Assembly: GCA_963921825.1 (NCBI GenBank)
Contig: OY997593.1
Span: forward strand, 70,292,039-70,356,038
Source: Erodium maritimum
Lineage: Eukaryota > Streptophyta > Magnoliopsida > Geraniales > Geraniaceae
Direction of reading: 5' to 3'
Length of the DNA: 64,000 nucleotides
Of this stretch, positions 11,646-23,600 are shown in pieces. The number at the start of each line of letters is the position of its first letter. Position 1 is the first letter of the stretch. Position numbers and translations under genes: made by a program. Below the pieces are notes generated by a model. The model did not search any database and was not told the origin of the DNA. It was given only the letters and a program-made list of their open reading frames with translations.

Positions 11646-13174
11646 TTAAATTTCGGCAACAATGATGTGTTGAAGAGGCTCAGGGACATGACCCCCTTGC
11701 CAATTCCAGACAGGGTTAGAACAAGCCGCCCTGGCAAGCCAATGAGCTGTTTTGTTCGATGTCCGTTTTACAAATTCGAGCTGCATGCACTCGAGTGTAG
11801 ATAAAAGGGAATGGCAATCTGTGACGATTGTTCCCAGAGGAGAGAGCAACCCCCCACCCCGTTTGATCATATCCATTATGACCTTACAGTCGCTTCGGAC
11901 TACCGCCCTCTGGCGAGGGTGTTGTTGTAGCCACGTCAGCGCTTCCCAAATCGCATATGCTTCGACTAGCCCCGGGTTCTGGGCTCCATGGAATGATGTG
12001 GACCTGGCTCCCCTGAGCTGACCCCTATCGTCCCTACAAATCTAACATGTTCCCACTTTGTCTGCCGCTGCAAAAAGGGCCCCATCAGTGTTTATAGCCC
12101 ATGAGCCCTGAGTGGGATACTCCCACACCTCCGCTTCTTGAACCTGTGAGTGGCGAGGGACGGCCTGGGCCTGTAGCTTCCTCCTCCTTGCTTCCATCCA
12201 TCCTGATTGAAGATGGAACGATGTCTGGAAAATACCAGCTGCTGGTTGAGCTACACTCTCCCAGACTACCTTGTTTCTTGCCTTCCAAACCTCCCATAGT
12301 AGACATCCTATCAGACCCCCTTCACCGGAGGGTTGATGGTAACCATCATTAGCACCCATTCAGCTATTGTCTGGACTTCTTGAGGTATGTTCAGTACCGA
12401 CTTCGCCCAGCATTCCGCCGCCACCGGGCAGTGAACCAACAGGTGGAGAGTCGATTCCTCCGCCCCCAAGCAGACCGGGCAAGTCGCCGCCATATCCACA
12501 TGTCGACGCCTCAGGTTAACGGCAACCGACAGGCAGCCCGAACACGTGCTCCAAAGGAACGATTTGATTTGTGGCATCACCTCCGACTTCAAAATAGCAG
12601 GTCAGACTTCAGGGTGTGCCTGGAAAGAGGCCTGGTCTTGTTGGCCCATATCATACGCCGACCGCACCGTGTACTGACCCAAGTAGTCCCCCGCCCAGTA
12701 CCAGGAATCCCGTACAGCCGTCCTGCTGATCGGGACCGCCAATATAGCCCGTTGATCCTCCCTACCGACCAGTGTGCCAATCTTCTCGTCATCCCATACC
12801 CTCTCGTTCGGTTTCATTAGATCCGACACAAGTTTCCCCTCAAGGCCAGGCCCCGACGATTGCACCCTTGCCCCCACACCAGTGAGCCAGGGGTGGCCGG
12901 TAATAGACGTTTCTGTTCCTGTCCCTACTGACCTTCGAGCCCCACTGCGAACCAGCTCCTGCACCGACATTAGACTCTGCCAGACATAACTTTGATTCTG
13001 TTTACGGACTGCCTCCAACACCGAGGACCCCGGGTAGTACTTAGCCTTCAGTACTCGGGCCACTAAACTGGATTCCTCCGTAACCAGTTTCCACAGCTGC
13101 TTCCCTAACAGAGTTGAATTAAACTCGTATAAATTCTTGAAACCCAGGCCTCCTTCCTCCTTCGACCGGGACAT
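11646..13174 (-). pseudogene. LINE ORF2 C-terminus: zf-RVT and RNase H-like domains
   Basis: Three reading segments continue the LINE polyprotein. The first (12602-13174) carries the post-RT region seen in plant LINEs (EEGGLGFKNLYEFN, LGKQLWKL, LKAKYYP). The second (12311-12592) holds the zf-RVT pattern with CPVCLGAEESTLHLLVHC. The third (12042-12359, continuing through 11646-11876) has the RNase H-like fold of plant LINEs, with INTDGA and RTSNKTAHWLARAA. Stops and shifts separate them, so no single product can be made. Confidence 0.8.
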
Positions 13175-13322
13175 ATTTGTCCAGGATTGCCAGGTAACCC
13201 CTTTACCGTCCGGACCTGCCGACTTCCACTAAAATCGGGCGAGGGCCACATTCATCTTATCCAGGATCCCCCCTAGTAATCCGCATGACGCTCATCGTAT
13301 ACGTGGGAATTGCATGTAACAC

Positions 13323-14599
13323 TTATTTTACTAACACCTTCTTCCCTGCCCCATTGAGTAGCTTCTCATCCCACCTTCGAATCCTCCAAAAGACCCTATC
13401 CAGTACATACTGCAAGCCCTGCTTCCGACTCCGCCCCATCATGTTCGGGATTCTCATGTAGGGGGACGGGGTATCCAACTCCGGTATCCCCAAAATCTGT
13501 ACCCCACTCAGTCTCCTATGCATCGGGGTGTTGTGGCTGAAGAATAGAGACGACTTGGCTTGATTCACTATTTGCCCTGATGCTTCCTCAAACATTCTCA
13601 AGAAGGTCCGCAGACTAGTCATCTCCTCCGGTGTCGCCTTGCAGTACACGTAACAATCATCCACGAAAAACAGATGAGTTAACGGCGGTGCTCCGTTAGC
13701 CACCCGTACACCATGAATTTCCCCTGCGCCCTCAGCTCCCTGAAGCAAACGGGAAAAGCCTTCCATACAAAAAAGGAACAGATAGGGAGAAAGCGGATCA
13801 CCCTGCCTAATCCCCCTTTCTGGCTGAACAAACCCCGCCTGCTGACCCCCAGCCACAATATTATATGTTACGGAGTACGCACAGCACCGGACGAGTGAAA
13901 TCCACTCCTCGCCAAAACCAAATCCCCTCATTATATCCCACAAGAAGCCCCATTCCACCCTGTCGTAGGCCTTGCTCATATCTAGTTTCAACGCCACCCA
14001 CCCCTCCTTCCCCTGTCTCTTGTTCCTTAGATAATGCAAGGTTTCATACGACAGAATAATATTATCCTGTATAGATCTGCCCGGTACAAACGCCCCTTGG
14101 GATTCTGAGATTATTCCATCCAGAAGGCCCTTGAGTCTATTTGTAGCCACCTTTGACACCACCTTGAACACTACATTACATAGCGCAATAGGTCGGAGAT
14201 CCTTGAGCGACGTCGGGCACTCCACTTTTGGGATCAGAACCAGTGTTGTCTTATTCAGCTCCCTTGGAATATCCTCCCCCGCAAAATTCTTCTCACCCAC
14301 CTAGTCACATCCTCCCCCACCGTCCCCCATTACTTCTGATAGAAAAAGGGATTGAGACCATCCGGGCCTGGCGATTTATTAGGACCCATAGAAAACGTTG
14401 CATCCCTTACCTCGTCCGACGTCACCTCCCCCATTAATGCTCTGTTTTGCTCCTCTGTCATCTGTTGACGGAATCTCGGAAAGTTAGCCCCATCTCCCCT
14501 CGTCCTCCGGGATAACGTCTTATAGAACTCCAGAATATGGTCCCCCAAACCTGACTCCCAGGTGAGGACATTGCCATCTCCATCCCGCAGCTCGGACAC
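13323..14599 (-). pseudogene. LINE ORF2 reverse transcriptase domain
   Basis: The upstream segment (14330-14599) ends in the LINE signature GPNKSPGPDGLNPFFYQK. A stop follows, and the main segment (13323-14300) holds TLVLIPKV, LRPIALCNVVFKVVSK, QGAFVPGRSIQDN, LDMSKAYDRVEW, GIRQGDPLSPYLFL and the catalytic box FVDD, where plant LINEs usually have FADD or YADD. The catalytic Asp pair is kept, but stops on both sides of the domain interrupt the polyprotein. It belonged to the LINE's target-primed copying machinery. Confidence 0.85.
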
Positions 14600-14764
14600 C
14601 TTATTTATACTTTTCCGCTGCGACGCTGAAGCCTGGAAAAACTTCGTGTTCTGGTCACTATCTGTGAGTCAGTGCTGTTTTGCCCGTTGCCTCCAAAACT
14701 CCCCCTTCTGCTCCAAGGCTTTGACATACAGCTTCTGCAAGGCCCTCCGACGTCGAATACTAGT

Positions 14765-15709
14765 TCAGTCCTCCCTGCCATTCAACCACAACATATCCTT
14801 CTCATATCTTGCGATCTCCCTTGCCAGAGCATTGTACACCTCCTTGCCCCAAGTTTCCAGTTCCAAGCCCGTCTCCCGAATCTTGGCCCCGATATCTCGG
14901 TCCCCCGAAGCGCCCCAGCTGGACTGAATCAACAGGCCGCATTCCGGATCCTCCGTCCAGATATTCTCAAAGCGAAATTGGCGTAACCCCACTGGTTCCA
15001 CTCGTCTTTCCGAATCTATCAGGATGGGTAAATTGTCAGACGTCGAAATGCCCAAATTGGCTAAATGCGCCTCTGGCCACATTGACCACAATGCCAGAGA
15101 CATCAAAGCCCTATCCAATTGGACTGTCATTCTCGTCTCTGGTTCACTCCTGCTATGCCACGTGAATCCATACCCCTGGATCGAGACATCATAAACTCCC
15201 ACATCCCGCATTGTTGTACGAAATCCTGTAATCAAGCGTTCCGGGTACCGGCGGCCACCCCTCTTCTCCTTATTCCGCAAGATGCCGTTGAAATCTCCCA
15301 TTAACAGCCATTTCCGCGAGGCCCCCGTCCTCGTACCTAGAGATCTAATCATCTCCCACGTCTGCCACCGCAGTTCCCTGTTCGCCTCCCCGTACACACC
15401 CGTAAACCGGAAGCCGTCTCCGCTTGGCCCCTTGATTTCCACATCAATGAACCTCTCCTCGCTCGGGTATGGCGTGACCACCATTTCTGCTGTCCACAAT
15501 AGTGTCAGCCCCCCTTTCTATCCCACCGCCGGGACCTCGCACCCACCCGGGAATCCCGTCTTTAGTTTAAAGATATCAACTTCCCCTTTCCTAGCCAATG
15601 TCTCACTGAGGAAGATCACATGCGGTTTCCGTCGACGGATCACCCCTTTCAGATATTCCACTGTCGCCAGCTTCCCCAACCCCCTGCAATTCCAGGACAG
15701 GAACTTCAT
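14765..15709 (-). pseudogene. LINE ORF2 apurinic endonuclease domain
   Basis: It starts MKFLSWNCRGLG at 15709, the usual N-terminus of plant LINE ORF2. An in-frame TAG at 15518-15520 splits it, and the frame continues unchanged to 14765. Visible motifs are FLSET, LLMGDFN and RMTVQLDRALMS. The C-terminal catalytic SDH triplet reads SDN (within STSDNLPI), so the endonuclease has probably lost a catalytic His as well as its continuous frame. Confidence 0.82.
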
Positions 15710-15822
15710 ACCTCCGAATCACACGTGATCCGACCTGAACCAACTGCCACTGTTCGGATCCCTACTCCCCGATTCACCACCGCCCGAACCGTCGTCCACA
15801 ACCCACACCCGGATTGTCCACG

Positions 15823-15952
15823 CTCCGACGCTGGCCCAAATCTGGCCGCACCGATCGGATCTAGAGACCAAACAGGAACGCCCTCCTTCCGCGCCCCGAC
15901 GCTGCCCCCGATCTGTCCGCACCCGACCAGATCTAGAGACCAACAAGACGCC
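15823..15952. repeat. Two-unit imperfect tandem repeat in the LINE leader
   Basis: Two copies of a unit of about 71 bp, starting at 15823 (CTCCGACGCTGG) and 15894 (CCCCGACGCTGC) and both containing GGATCTAGAGACCAA-like cores. It lies upstream of the endonuclease start. Tandem leader repeats of this kind occur in some LINE 5' regions. Confidence 0.6.
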
Positions 15953-16235
15953 TCCGGTCTATACCACCACCAACCACGCCGGACGCCGGAGCTCCAGTCA
16001 TGGGGTAACACCACACGAGAGCCTCGCTCCGACACAGGAACGATCCTCCCCACACCAGAAAAAACCAGAAACAAACCGAACAAAAAGGGCCCAGAACTTA
16101 CCTCTCTCGTCCCGCAACCCCCTCCGTACTCCCGCCGAAGGCCACCGCCGGAGCTGTCCTCGTCACGCGCCGCTGATGACCGACACACCTCGTGCTCCTC
16201 CTAGGGCCGGCTTTTTGTCTCAAAAGGAGTTTGAT

Positions 16236-16245
16236 ACCAAAATAG
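16236..16245. repeat. Target-site duplication of the LINE, right copy
   Basis: ACCAAAATAG, an exact match to 11607-11616. It marks the 5' end of the minus-strand LINE. Confidence 0.8.
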
Positions 16246-16594
16246 ATAATGTTTCTTACAAAATATAATGTTTGTGCTTTATAAATTGATAGGTAACAAA
16301 TCGTTATTGTATTTCTGGTTTTATTTTTATATGGATGTTAGGAGAGGCTCGAGTCGAAGGGGATCAAATTCACCGTATCGTGGGTGGATATGGGCTCGAA
16401 ATGAGGTCATCCCTGACGCCGGCACACCTCCGGCCGCTCCCAGACTCGCCCTTGTAGATTTAGGGCAACTAATGTCATAGTAGTTATTGCTTCTTTGGCA
16501 TATGTGCATTTTCTCGGACCTTGACAAGTCGCCTCCTCCGACACCTTTGAAGATTGCTTCTACAGTGGCTGAGCCCCAACAACCAGGTGGTGTC
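16246..16594. other. Short intergenic stretch, nothing recognised
   Basis: AT-rich for 100 bases, then a patch of higher GC (about 16340-16600) without a recognisable gene. Confidence 0.35.
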
Positions 16595-16821
16595 TGTTAG
16601 AATAATCTTGCTTCCTCCCCAAGCAATCTATTTTTAGCTGCAGAATAAACTCCTTTTGTTAGTTTCTTTTTCTTTCCATTTTGCTGGTTTGATTTTTAAG
16701 CAACAACTCTTGTAATCCTTGATTTAAACAAAGTCAAAACAAACCCAAGTAAAATCAAATTTTGGGGGATTCAAAATCGTTCTATCTTCATCTTCTCTCT
16801 TATATTTTGTTTTTGCTGACA
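16595..16821 (+). mobile_element. Isolated LTR with adjacent tRNA primer site
   Basis: A 227-bp segment runs from TGTTAG to CTGACA, a near-perfect inverted terminal pair of the TG...CA type. Two bases after its end is TAGTATCAGAGC (16824-16835), which resembles the initiator tRNA-Met primer-binding site of plant LTR retrotransposons. No gag or pol follows and I find no second LTR, so it is a 5' LTR remnant. Confidence 0.55.
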
Positions 16822-16835
16822 GTTAGTATCAGAGC

Positions 16836-17657
16836 TAAGATTCGAGATAAAGATACGTCTTCACCAAGTGATATATAAAATCCAACAATACTCCTTTGTT
16901 CAAAAAAAAATGGTTCGAATTGAGTCATTTTGTCCCAACTTAGTCATTAAACCAATATTTTTAGAGAATCGAAGAACTAAATTAGATCAAAAGTATTAGA
17001 CTAAATCAGGACAAATAGTGAACTATAATTAAATTACATCTCCGAACAAAACCAAGTTAGTAAAACCAGAATCTACCCAGAACCAAAGCACATGAGAAAA
17101 ATGATAAACCCAAGACTCAAGATGATAAGAAACTTGTCTTATGGTTCAGATGATTAATGGTATTAAAGCAAACAAGTCAAGAGCAAAACTCTGTCTACCA
17201 AAAATGTCACGCAACGATTCCATTGGATCAATACAATTATCATAAAAGAGGGCTATACCTTACAAAAAGGTTAATACTTCAGGGTACTTTTTTGCAACTA
17301 TTCCAAATTGATAAACCCAAGAATAAAATGGTAAGAAACCTGTCTTATGGTTTAGAAGATCAAAGGTATTGCAGCAAACAACAGAAAAGAACTCTCATTG
17401 AACAGCAAAACTCGATCTACCAAGAATGTCACGAAACGATTCTATTCGATTTAAACTGAGATCCATGAAACGAACTGTAAACTATTCGGTCTAAATTATA
17501 TATACAAGCCAAATGATGCTTAACTTACACGGTCAAAACATCGAACATTATGTCACGACTATTGGCATTTGTGTATACGAGAAATTCCCATCAATCGAGT
17601 TTAACAAAGAAGAACCGGTCTAGAACTAAATATTTGGTGCACAAAAGAATGAGAAGC
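16836..17657. other. Region downstream of the cysteine oxidase gene
   Basis: AT-rich with no gene of its own. It holds the 3' flank, and probably the 3'UTR, of the minus-strand cysteine oxidase, including the duplicated block at 17102-17448. Confidence 0.4.
17102..17448. repeat. Direct duplication (period about 207) around a MITE fragment
   Basis: The copy starting TGATAAACCCAAGA at 17102 recurs at 17309 with shared phrases CTTGTCTTATGGTT, GGTATT...AGCAAACAA and ACCAA(A/G)AATGTCACG. Between the copies (about 17237-17306) lies the right-hand end of a hairpin MITE (AGAGGGCTA...CTTCAGGGTACTTTTTTGC). The block lies just past the cysteine oxidase stop codon. Confidence 0.6.
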
Positions 17658-20600
17658 TCAAGTTCGTATCACGGGCCCCTTGTACAGCCCTCTTCGGATC
17701 ACAAAGTTTTCTGAAGGTAGGAACTCTTCTAACCAAGTCACATCCTCAGAACCATCTTCCACTCCGTTCAACTGAAGTTCACCTTGATTTCGATATAAAT
17801 ATGTAAATCACAATGCAACTATAGAAGAACGAGCATTACAGGTGGAGAAAGACTCGGCATATCATGATTCTGAGTGTTGTAAGTAAAATTCAGGGGTAAT
17901 CACGAAAAAGTGCTCCGTGCAATCCATTTTTTTTGTTTATGCAAAACATGGCTCTTCTTTGATAAAGGTAAAAAAGTGTCATGAACTTGCATATTTATTG
18001 CAAAAACTAAAACTCCAGGACTTTCAATCTCCTTCGGTTTCTTCTTTGTACCGTACAAAGAGAGAATATTAAGTTGATGAAAAACTACTGATTATTTGTT
18101 TTGGGGATAATTGCAAGAAAGTATTCTGAGGTTTTCGCATTTTTGCAAATTGTAGCCCTTTTCTGTGATAATTACAAAAAAAAAGTGCCCTAAACATGCA
18201 TTTTCATTACAGTTTGTGTAAATTTGTTTCAAAATAACGGTTTTACCCTTGAAATTTTAATAATAGTAAGTAAAATACAAAAAAAACCCAAAATTTTCAC
18301 CTGTAAGGAAGGAAATTAATAGAAATGAAAATTTTGGAATTTTTGTTTTTTACTTACTATATTGAAAGGGTAAAATCATCATTTTAAAGATAATTCACAC
18401 GAAATGCAGCAAAAAGGCAAGTTCGTGACACTTCTTTGTAATTATCAAAGAAAAGGGCTAAAACTTGCAAAAAAATGAATACTTCAGGGTACTTTTTTGC
18501 AATTATCCCTTTGTTTTTCACTTATTATTTTAAATTTTAAAATTACAAGGGTAAGGTCGTCATTTTGAAACAAATTGATTCGAAGTGCAACAAAAATACA
18601 AGTCCATAACACTTTTCTGCCATTATCAAAGATGAGGGATATGATTCGCAAAAAAAAAGTGAATAGCGTAGGATACGCTTTTACAATCATCCCTAAAATT
18701 TAGTAATATAGTTACCTGGTAGGTCCTTGCTTGGAGACTTCCGGAAGTAAGTGCAGTGTCGTCCATGTTCTGAAGAGTAAGGCGGAGACAGGATGTCAAA
18801 GATAGCACAGGGAGTGATCGCTCTGAAACAATGAATGTTACCGCCACTGGTGGGATAAAGAACTGTTGATGGACAAGGTGCAGTCATCTCCGTGTCTTTG
18901 ACGAGCTTTGCAGGTCTTGCTGCAAAATCATGAAATGTGATTTTTAAAAAATAAAATAAAAATGAAAGATCAAAAGAATAGTAATCATCTGTTGAACCAA
19001 GAAGATACTGTATGGGACAAAACTGTCAAGGTCCCACACCCAAAAGATGATAGAAGCTTGGGCATCTTTCTATTTGATGGATCAGCCTATTTCAGGCCCA
19101 GAGGCCCACGATCCAGGTGCAGGCTTGGCCTCAATGTGAGAGGGGTGTCAAGGTCCCACATCGAAAAGATGTGAATCAGTTTGCCACTTGATAAGCATAT
19201 TGAGGCCTCCACCTATCAGTTTGAACTTTTGGGTGAGTTGGGTTTTGACATGGTATTAAAGTTTGTTTCATATATAGTAGAACCCCTCTATGCCATCCAG
19301 CCTATTTCGGGCTGGAATCCCACGATCCAAGTGCAGGCCTAGCCTGAACATGAAAGGGGTGTCAAGGTCCCACATCGAAAAGATGTGAAGCTGTTTGCTA
19401 CTTGATAAGCATATCGAGGCCTACACCTATCAGTTTGAGCTTTTAGGAGAGTTGGGTTTTGACATGGCATTAGAGTTTGTTTCATCTATACTAGAACCCC
19501 TTTATGCATCTTGTTATTAGGGCCAGCCTATTTTTGGCCAGAGGCCCACGGTCCAAGTGAAGGCCTAGCCTGAACGTGAGGGGGGTGTCAAGGTACGATA
19601 TGGATCTGTTTGTCGCTTGATAAGCATATTGGGGACTATACCTATCAGTTTGAGCTTTTAGGTGAGTTGGGTTTTTAACATGGTATTAGAGTATGGTTCA
19701 TCTATACTAGAACCCCTCTATGTCATCTTGCAATCTGGGCTAGCCTATTTTGGGCCAGAGACCCACGATCCAAGTGCAGGCCTGGCCTGAACGTGAGGAG
19801 GGTATCAAGGTCCTGCATCAAAACAATGTGGATCCATTTGTCGCTTGATAAGCATCTTAAGGCCTCCACCTATCAGTTTGAATTTTTGGTTGGATTGGGC
19901 TCTAACAAAAACATCATAGTAAGTACTATTTATCTCATATCTAGGAGACAACCTGGCGTAAACATCATAGTATTAGTATGTACAGTTTTGGTTATTCTTA
20001 GGGAATTATAGAGTTTCATTTTCCTTGCAACCCTATCATGTTAAAATGTCTCCCTAATTAACGAGATGTACAATACGTGCGCGAAAACACCTCATGTCCA
20101 TGATCCATCATGCAATGCTAAAATCCAAAGCTCTGATTCTCAACTATTTTTCATATTGTAGGTTCCATATGCCATCATCAATAACTTTATAATTATGCCA
20201 AAATTATTATAAAATAATGATAGCCCTCTTCGTAATGGCAAAAATGTAAGGTGACGATTCTAATTTTTTTTGTGTGTTTTACTTATTACTTTTTAACGGA
20301 TAATTGCAAAATAAGTACCCTGAGGTATTCATTTTTGCAACTTGTAGCCTCTGCTTTGCTAATGGCAAAAAGTATCCTGAAGTTGTCTATTTGTTGCAAA
20401 TTTGTATAAAAATGACGATAAAATTTAGATTTATAAATAATAAGTAAGAAACAAAAAAATACAAATTTTCAATGCTTTCATATGAAATTTGAGGAACATG
20501 AAAATTTGGATTTTTTTTCTTCTTTAATTATTATTTTAAAAGTTTAAATTTCAAGGGTAAAATTGTCGTTTTGAAACAAAATTATACAAAGTGCAACAAA

Positions 20601-23600
20601 AAGACAAGTTCAGAGTTCTTTTTTTGCAATTATCAAAGCAGAGGGTTACAAATTGCAAACAATTACCCCTACACTATTAAAAGCACAGGCGCGGTTCTGT
20701 GTAACATAAAGAAGAGGGCTACAAATTGCAAACAATTACCCCTACACTATTAAAAGCACAGGCGCGATTCTGTGTAGCATAACCAGACAGGAGATACATC
20801 ATAAGAACTGGTATGAACTATAAACAACATACCTTCTGAGAGATCAGCTGGCACAGAAGAATCAAGCCAATCATATGATTGAACATATAAAGTTCCATAT
20901 ATTAGCTTACTCATCACAGTCATTCCAGGATGATTATGAAGAGGAATGATAGAGGACGGTGGCATGCAGAAAATTCCTATCTGCAAAAACAAATTAATCA
21001 GCAGATATATAAGCGATTGTGTTCATTCAAACTTCCGAACTTTTAACTTCAACGAAAATATCGAGTTATAACTTGGGATAACTGCAAAAAAGTACCCTGG
21101 GGTATTCACTTTTTGCAACTTGTGGCCCTCTTCTATGATAACTGCAAAAAAGTACCATGAACCTATCTTTTTGTTGCACTTTGTATAAATTTGTTTTTAC
21201 AAAATGATTTTACCATTAAAATTTTAAATTTGAAAAATATTAATTAAAGAACAAGAAAATCCAAACTCTCATATCCCCTTTGTACAGTACAATGAGGAAG
21301 AAAATTAAGGGATATAAAAATTTGGATTCTTTTGTTTTCAAATTTAAATTAGAAGGGAAAAATCGTTGTTTTTATATAAATTGTAACAAAAAGATAAGTT
21401 CAAGGTACCCTTTTGCAATTATCAAAGAAGGCTACAAGTTGCAAAAACTGAATATCTCAGTGTACTTTTTTGCAGTTATCTCTTTTAACTATACTAGTAA
21501 TCGAATACTTACAGAGAAGCTGTCACACTCGTGTAAATGAAGGTACTTGATCGGTGGCAATGACGGACGGCTCCCATTACGTTCGTGCGTTGGAACTGAC
21601 CATGAACGTACCAATTGTGCTTCCTGTTCCAGACCCACATCAGAAGGCTTGATTCTGTCTGAAATAAAATTAAACATGTGATGAGAAGTTTGTACTTTTA
21701 TCTATCCCAAAATGTTTGTCCACTGATATTGGCACATCACTATCTTCTTATCTTTCCAACACTATGCTCTGTTGTGAATTAATCAAGGACAGAGCAAAAG
21801 ATATGCATTCTTAAATATTATGGGACTGCTAAAGAGAGGATGCTAAATTGTGAGATGAAGAGATTAGAATTAAGGAATAATTGCAAAAAAAATACCTTGA
21901 GGTATTCATTTTTTGCAACTTGTATCCCTCTTCTTTGATAATTACAAAAAAAGTACCCTGAACATGTTTTTGTGTTGCAATCTGTATAAAATGACGATTT
22001 TACCCTTACAATTTATATTTTAAACATAATGAGTAAAAAACAAAAAACAAATTGTTATGTCCCTTAATTTTCTTCCTCTTTGTGTCGTACAAAGAATAAG
22101 AAATTTGAGGAAAATGAAAATTTGGATTTTCTGTTCTTTAATTATTATTTTTGAGTTTGAAATTTGCAAGGGTGAAATTGTCATTTTGAAACTAAATTAT
22201 ACAAAGAGCAACAAAATGACAAGTTTATGGCACTTTTTTGCAGTAGTCAAAGAAGAGGACTACAAGTTGCAAAAAGTGAATACCTCAGGGTACTTTTTTG
22301 TAATTATCCCTAGAATTAGTGAACCATTTGGTTAGAGAAAATCAACCATAACCAATATAGTTATTTCTTGTTTATCATAGACCCAAATCAAGAGGAAAAT
22401 TCTAGTTTACGAGCTTTCTCTTCATATTAAAAGATGAGAAAGGAGTTCACAGCAATTAGTATTATACTGAGTAGTATATTTCTATATATATGCTATGAAG
22501 AGTGTAGGAGCATAATGTAAGGGTTAATTGCAAATACCTATTGCGTACTAACGTCTTTTGCACCTAACTATCCTCAACTTTCAACTTTTACATCCAGCTA
22601 CCTAAATGAGATTAGGGTTGATGGCATTTTCATCATTTTTGGCAAAAAAGAGCTGTGTGTAATTTTTTGATAGTTTAGGTAGCTGGATAAAAGTTTAAAG
22701 TTGGAGACAGTTATGTGCAAAAGATGTATAGTACGCAATAGCTATCTACAATTAACCATAAATGTACACAATGTTCTCCACTTCAAAGATGACTTGGATC
22801 ATCAAAATGAAATTAATGTCAGGAATAATGGAATTGTTTAAAAGACATACAAACAGCCGTTCTAAGATAATATGTCGCAATGGTAAAGAAGCATTGATGA
22901 GATCCTTTTGAGAAGTTCTGAAAGTCATAATAATATGATACATCATAAACTGTTTCACTGAGGTACTTGTATCGATAATAATTTTCCAAAAGAATTATAA
23001 ACAGTCGTGTCAAATTGCCAACTAATTAAGGAGTTGTTTTCTTCTAAATCAAATCAGGAAACAAGAAATTTGCTACATGCAACAAAAAGTCTGCATAGAT
23101 GTTTACAAATAACTGTGATTCTAACTAGAGGATAAAGATTATATGACAAAATGAGAGATGGATTTGGTTGAGCATTTAAGGAAGAATGTCCAATGTAGCC
23201 ATTTCTTAAGGTACAAGGTTATATCGATTCCTTGAACTAATCAGATAAACATAACTTGATCTATACCTCATTCTAATTTTTTTACAAATAAGGAATAATT
23301 GCAAAAACTTGCGGTGGTGAGCTATGCGGGTTTTGCAAATACTATCCAATTTGACAAGAAAATCAATGTATTTCAGTTGTCTTCTTTCTCAAATATAGAT
23401 CAAATCATTACAAACCATGCAAGACTATGTAATTAACATGTGGGAATTTCCAATTTGACAAGAAAAACTAATCAGGAAACCACACAAAAATGGTGGTATG
23501 ACAGCAATGCAGGGGTAGTTTAAGTAAGCTTCAAAACATGAACAAAAGATATCATAGGGTATACCTAACTTAGCACGAACTTTCTCCACAGCTTCCTCGG

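Larger units (their letters stand above)
11617..16235 (-). mobile_element. Decayed non-LTR retrotransposon (plant L1-type LINE)
   Basis: A 4.6-kb element transcribed on the minus strand. Its 3' end is a ten-base poly(A) tail (T run 11617-11626), preceded by an ATTTAATAAAATGTC tail sequence. An exact 10-bp target-site duplication lies on both sides. Domains in transcript order are an apurinic endonuclease (about 14765-15709), reverse transcriptase (about 13323-14599), a C-terminal zinc-finger region and an RNase H-like domain (about 11646-13174). About 500 bp of GC-rich leader precedes the endonuclease. There is no ORF1 with CCHC fingers, so the element is internally deleted or truncated. Several stop codons and frame breaks make it inactive. 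It is much richer in GC than its AT-rich surroundings. Confidence 0.88.

Noticed and set aside
12042-12820. Plus-strand frames up to 146 codons in the LINE
   Set aside because: They are complements of the zf-RVT and RNase H-like coding segments.
19024-19907. CRISPR-like array
   Set aside because: The spaced repeats are plant LTR-like units with primer-site and purine tracts, in a plant intron; spacers are related to one another.
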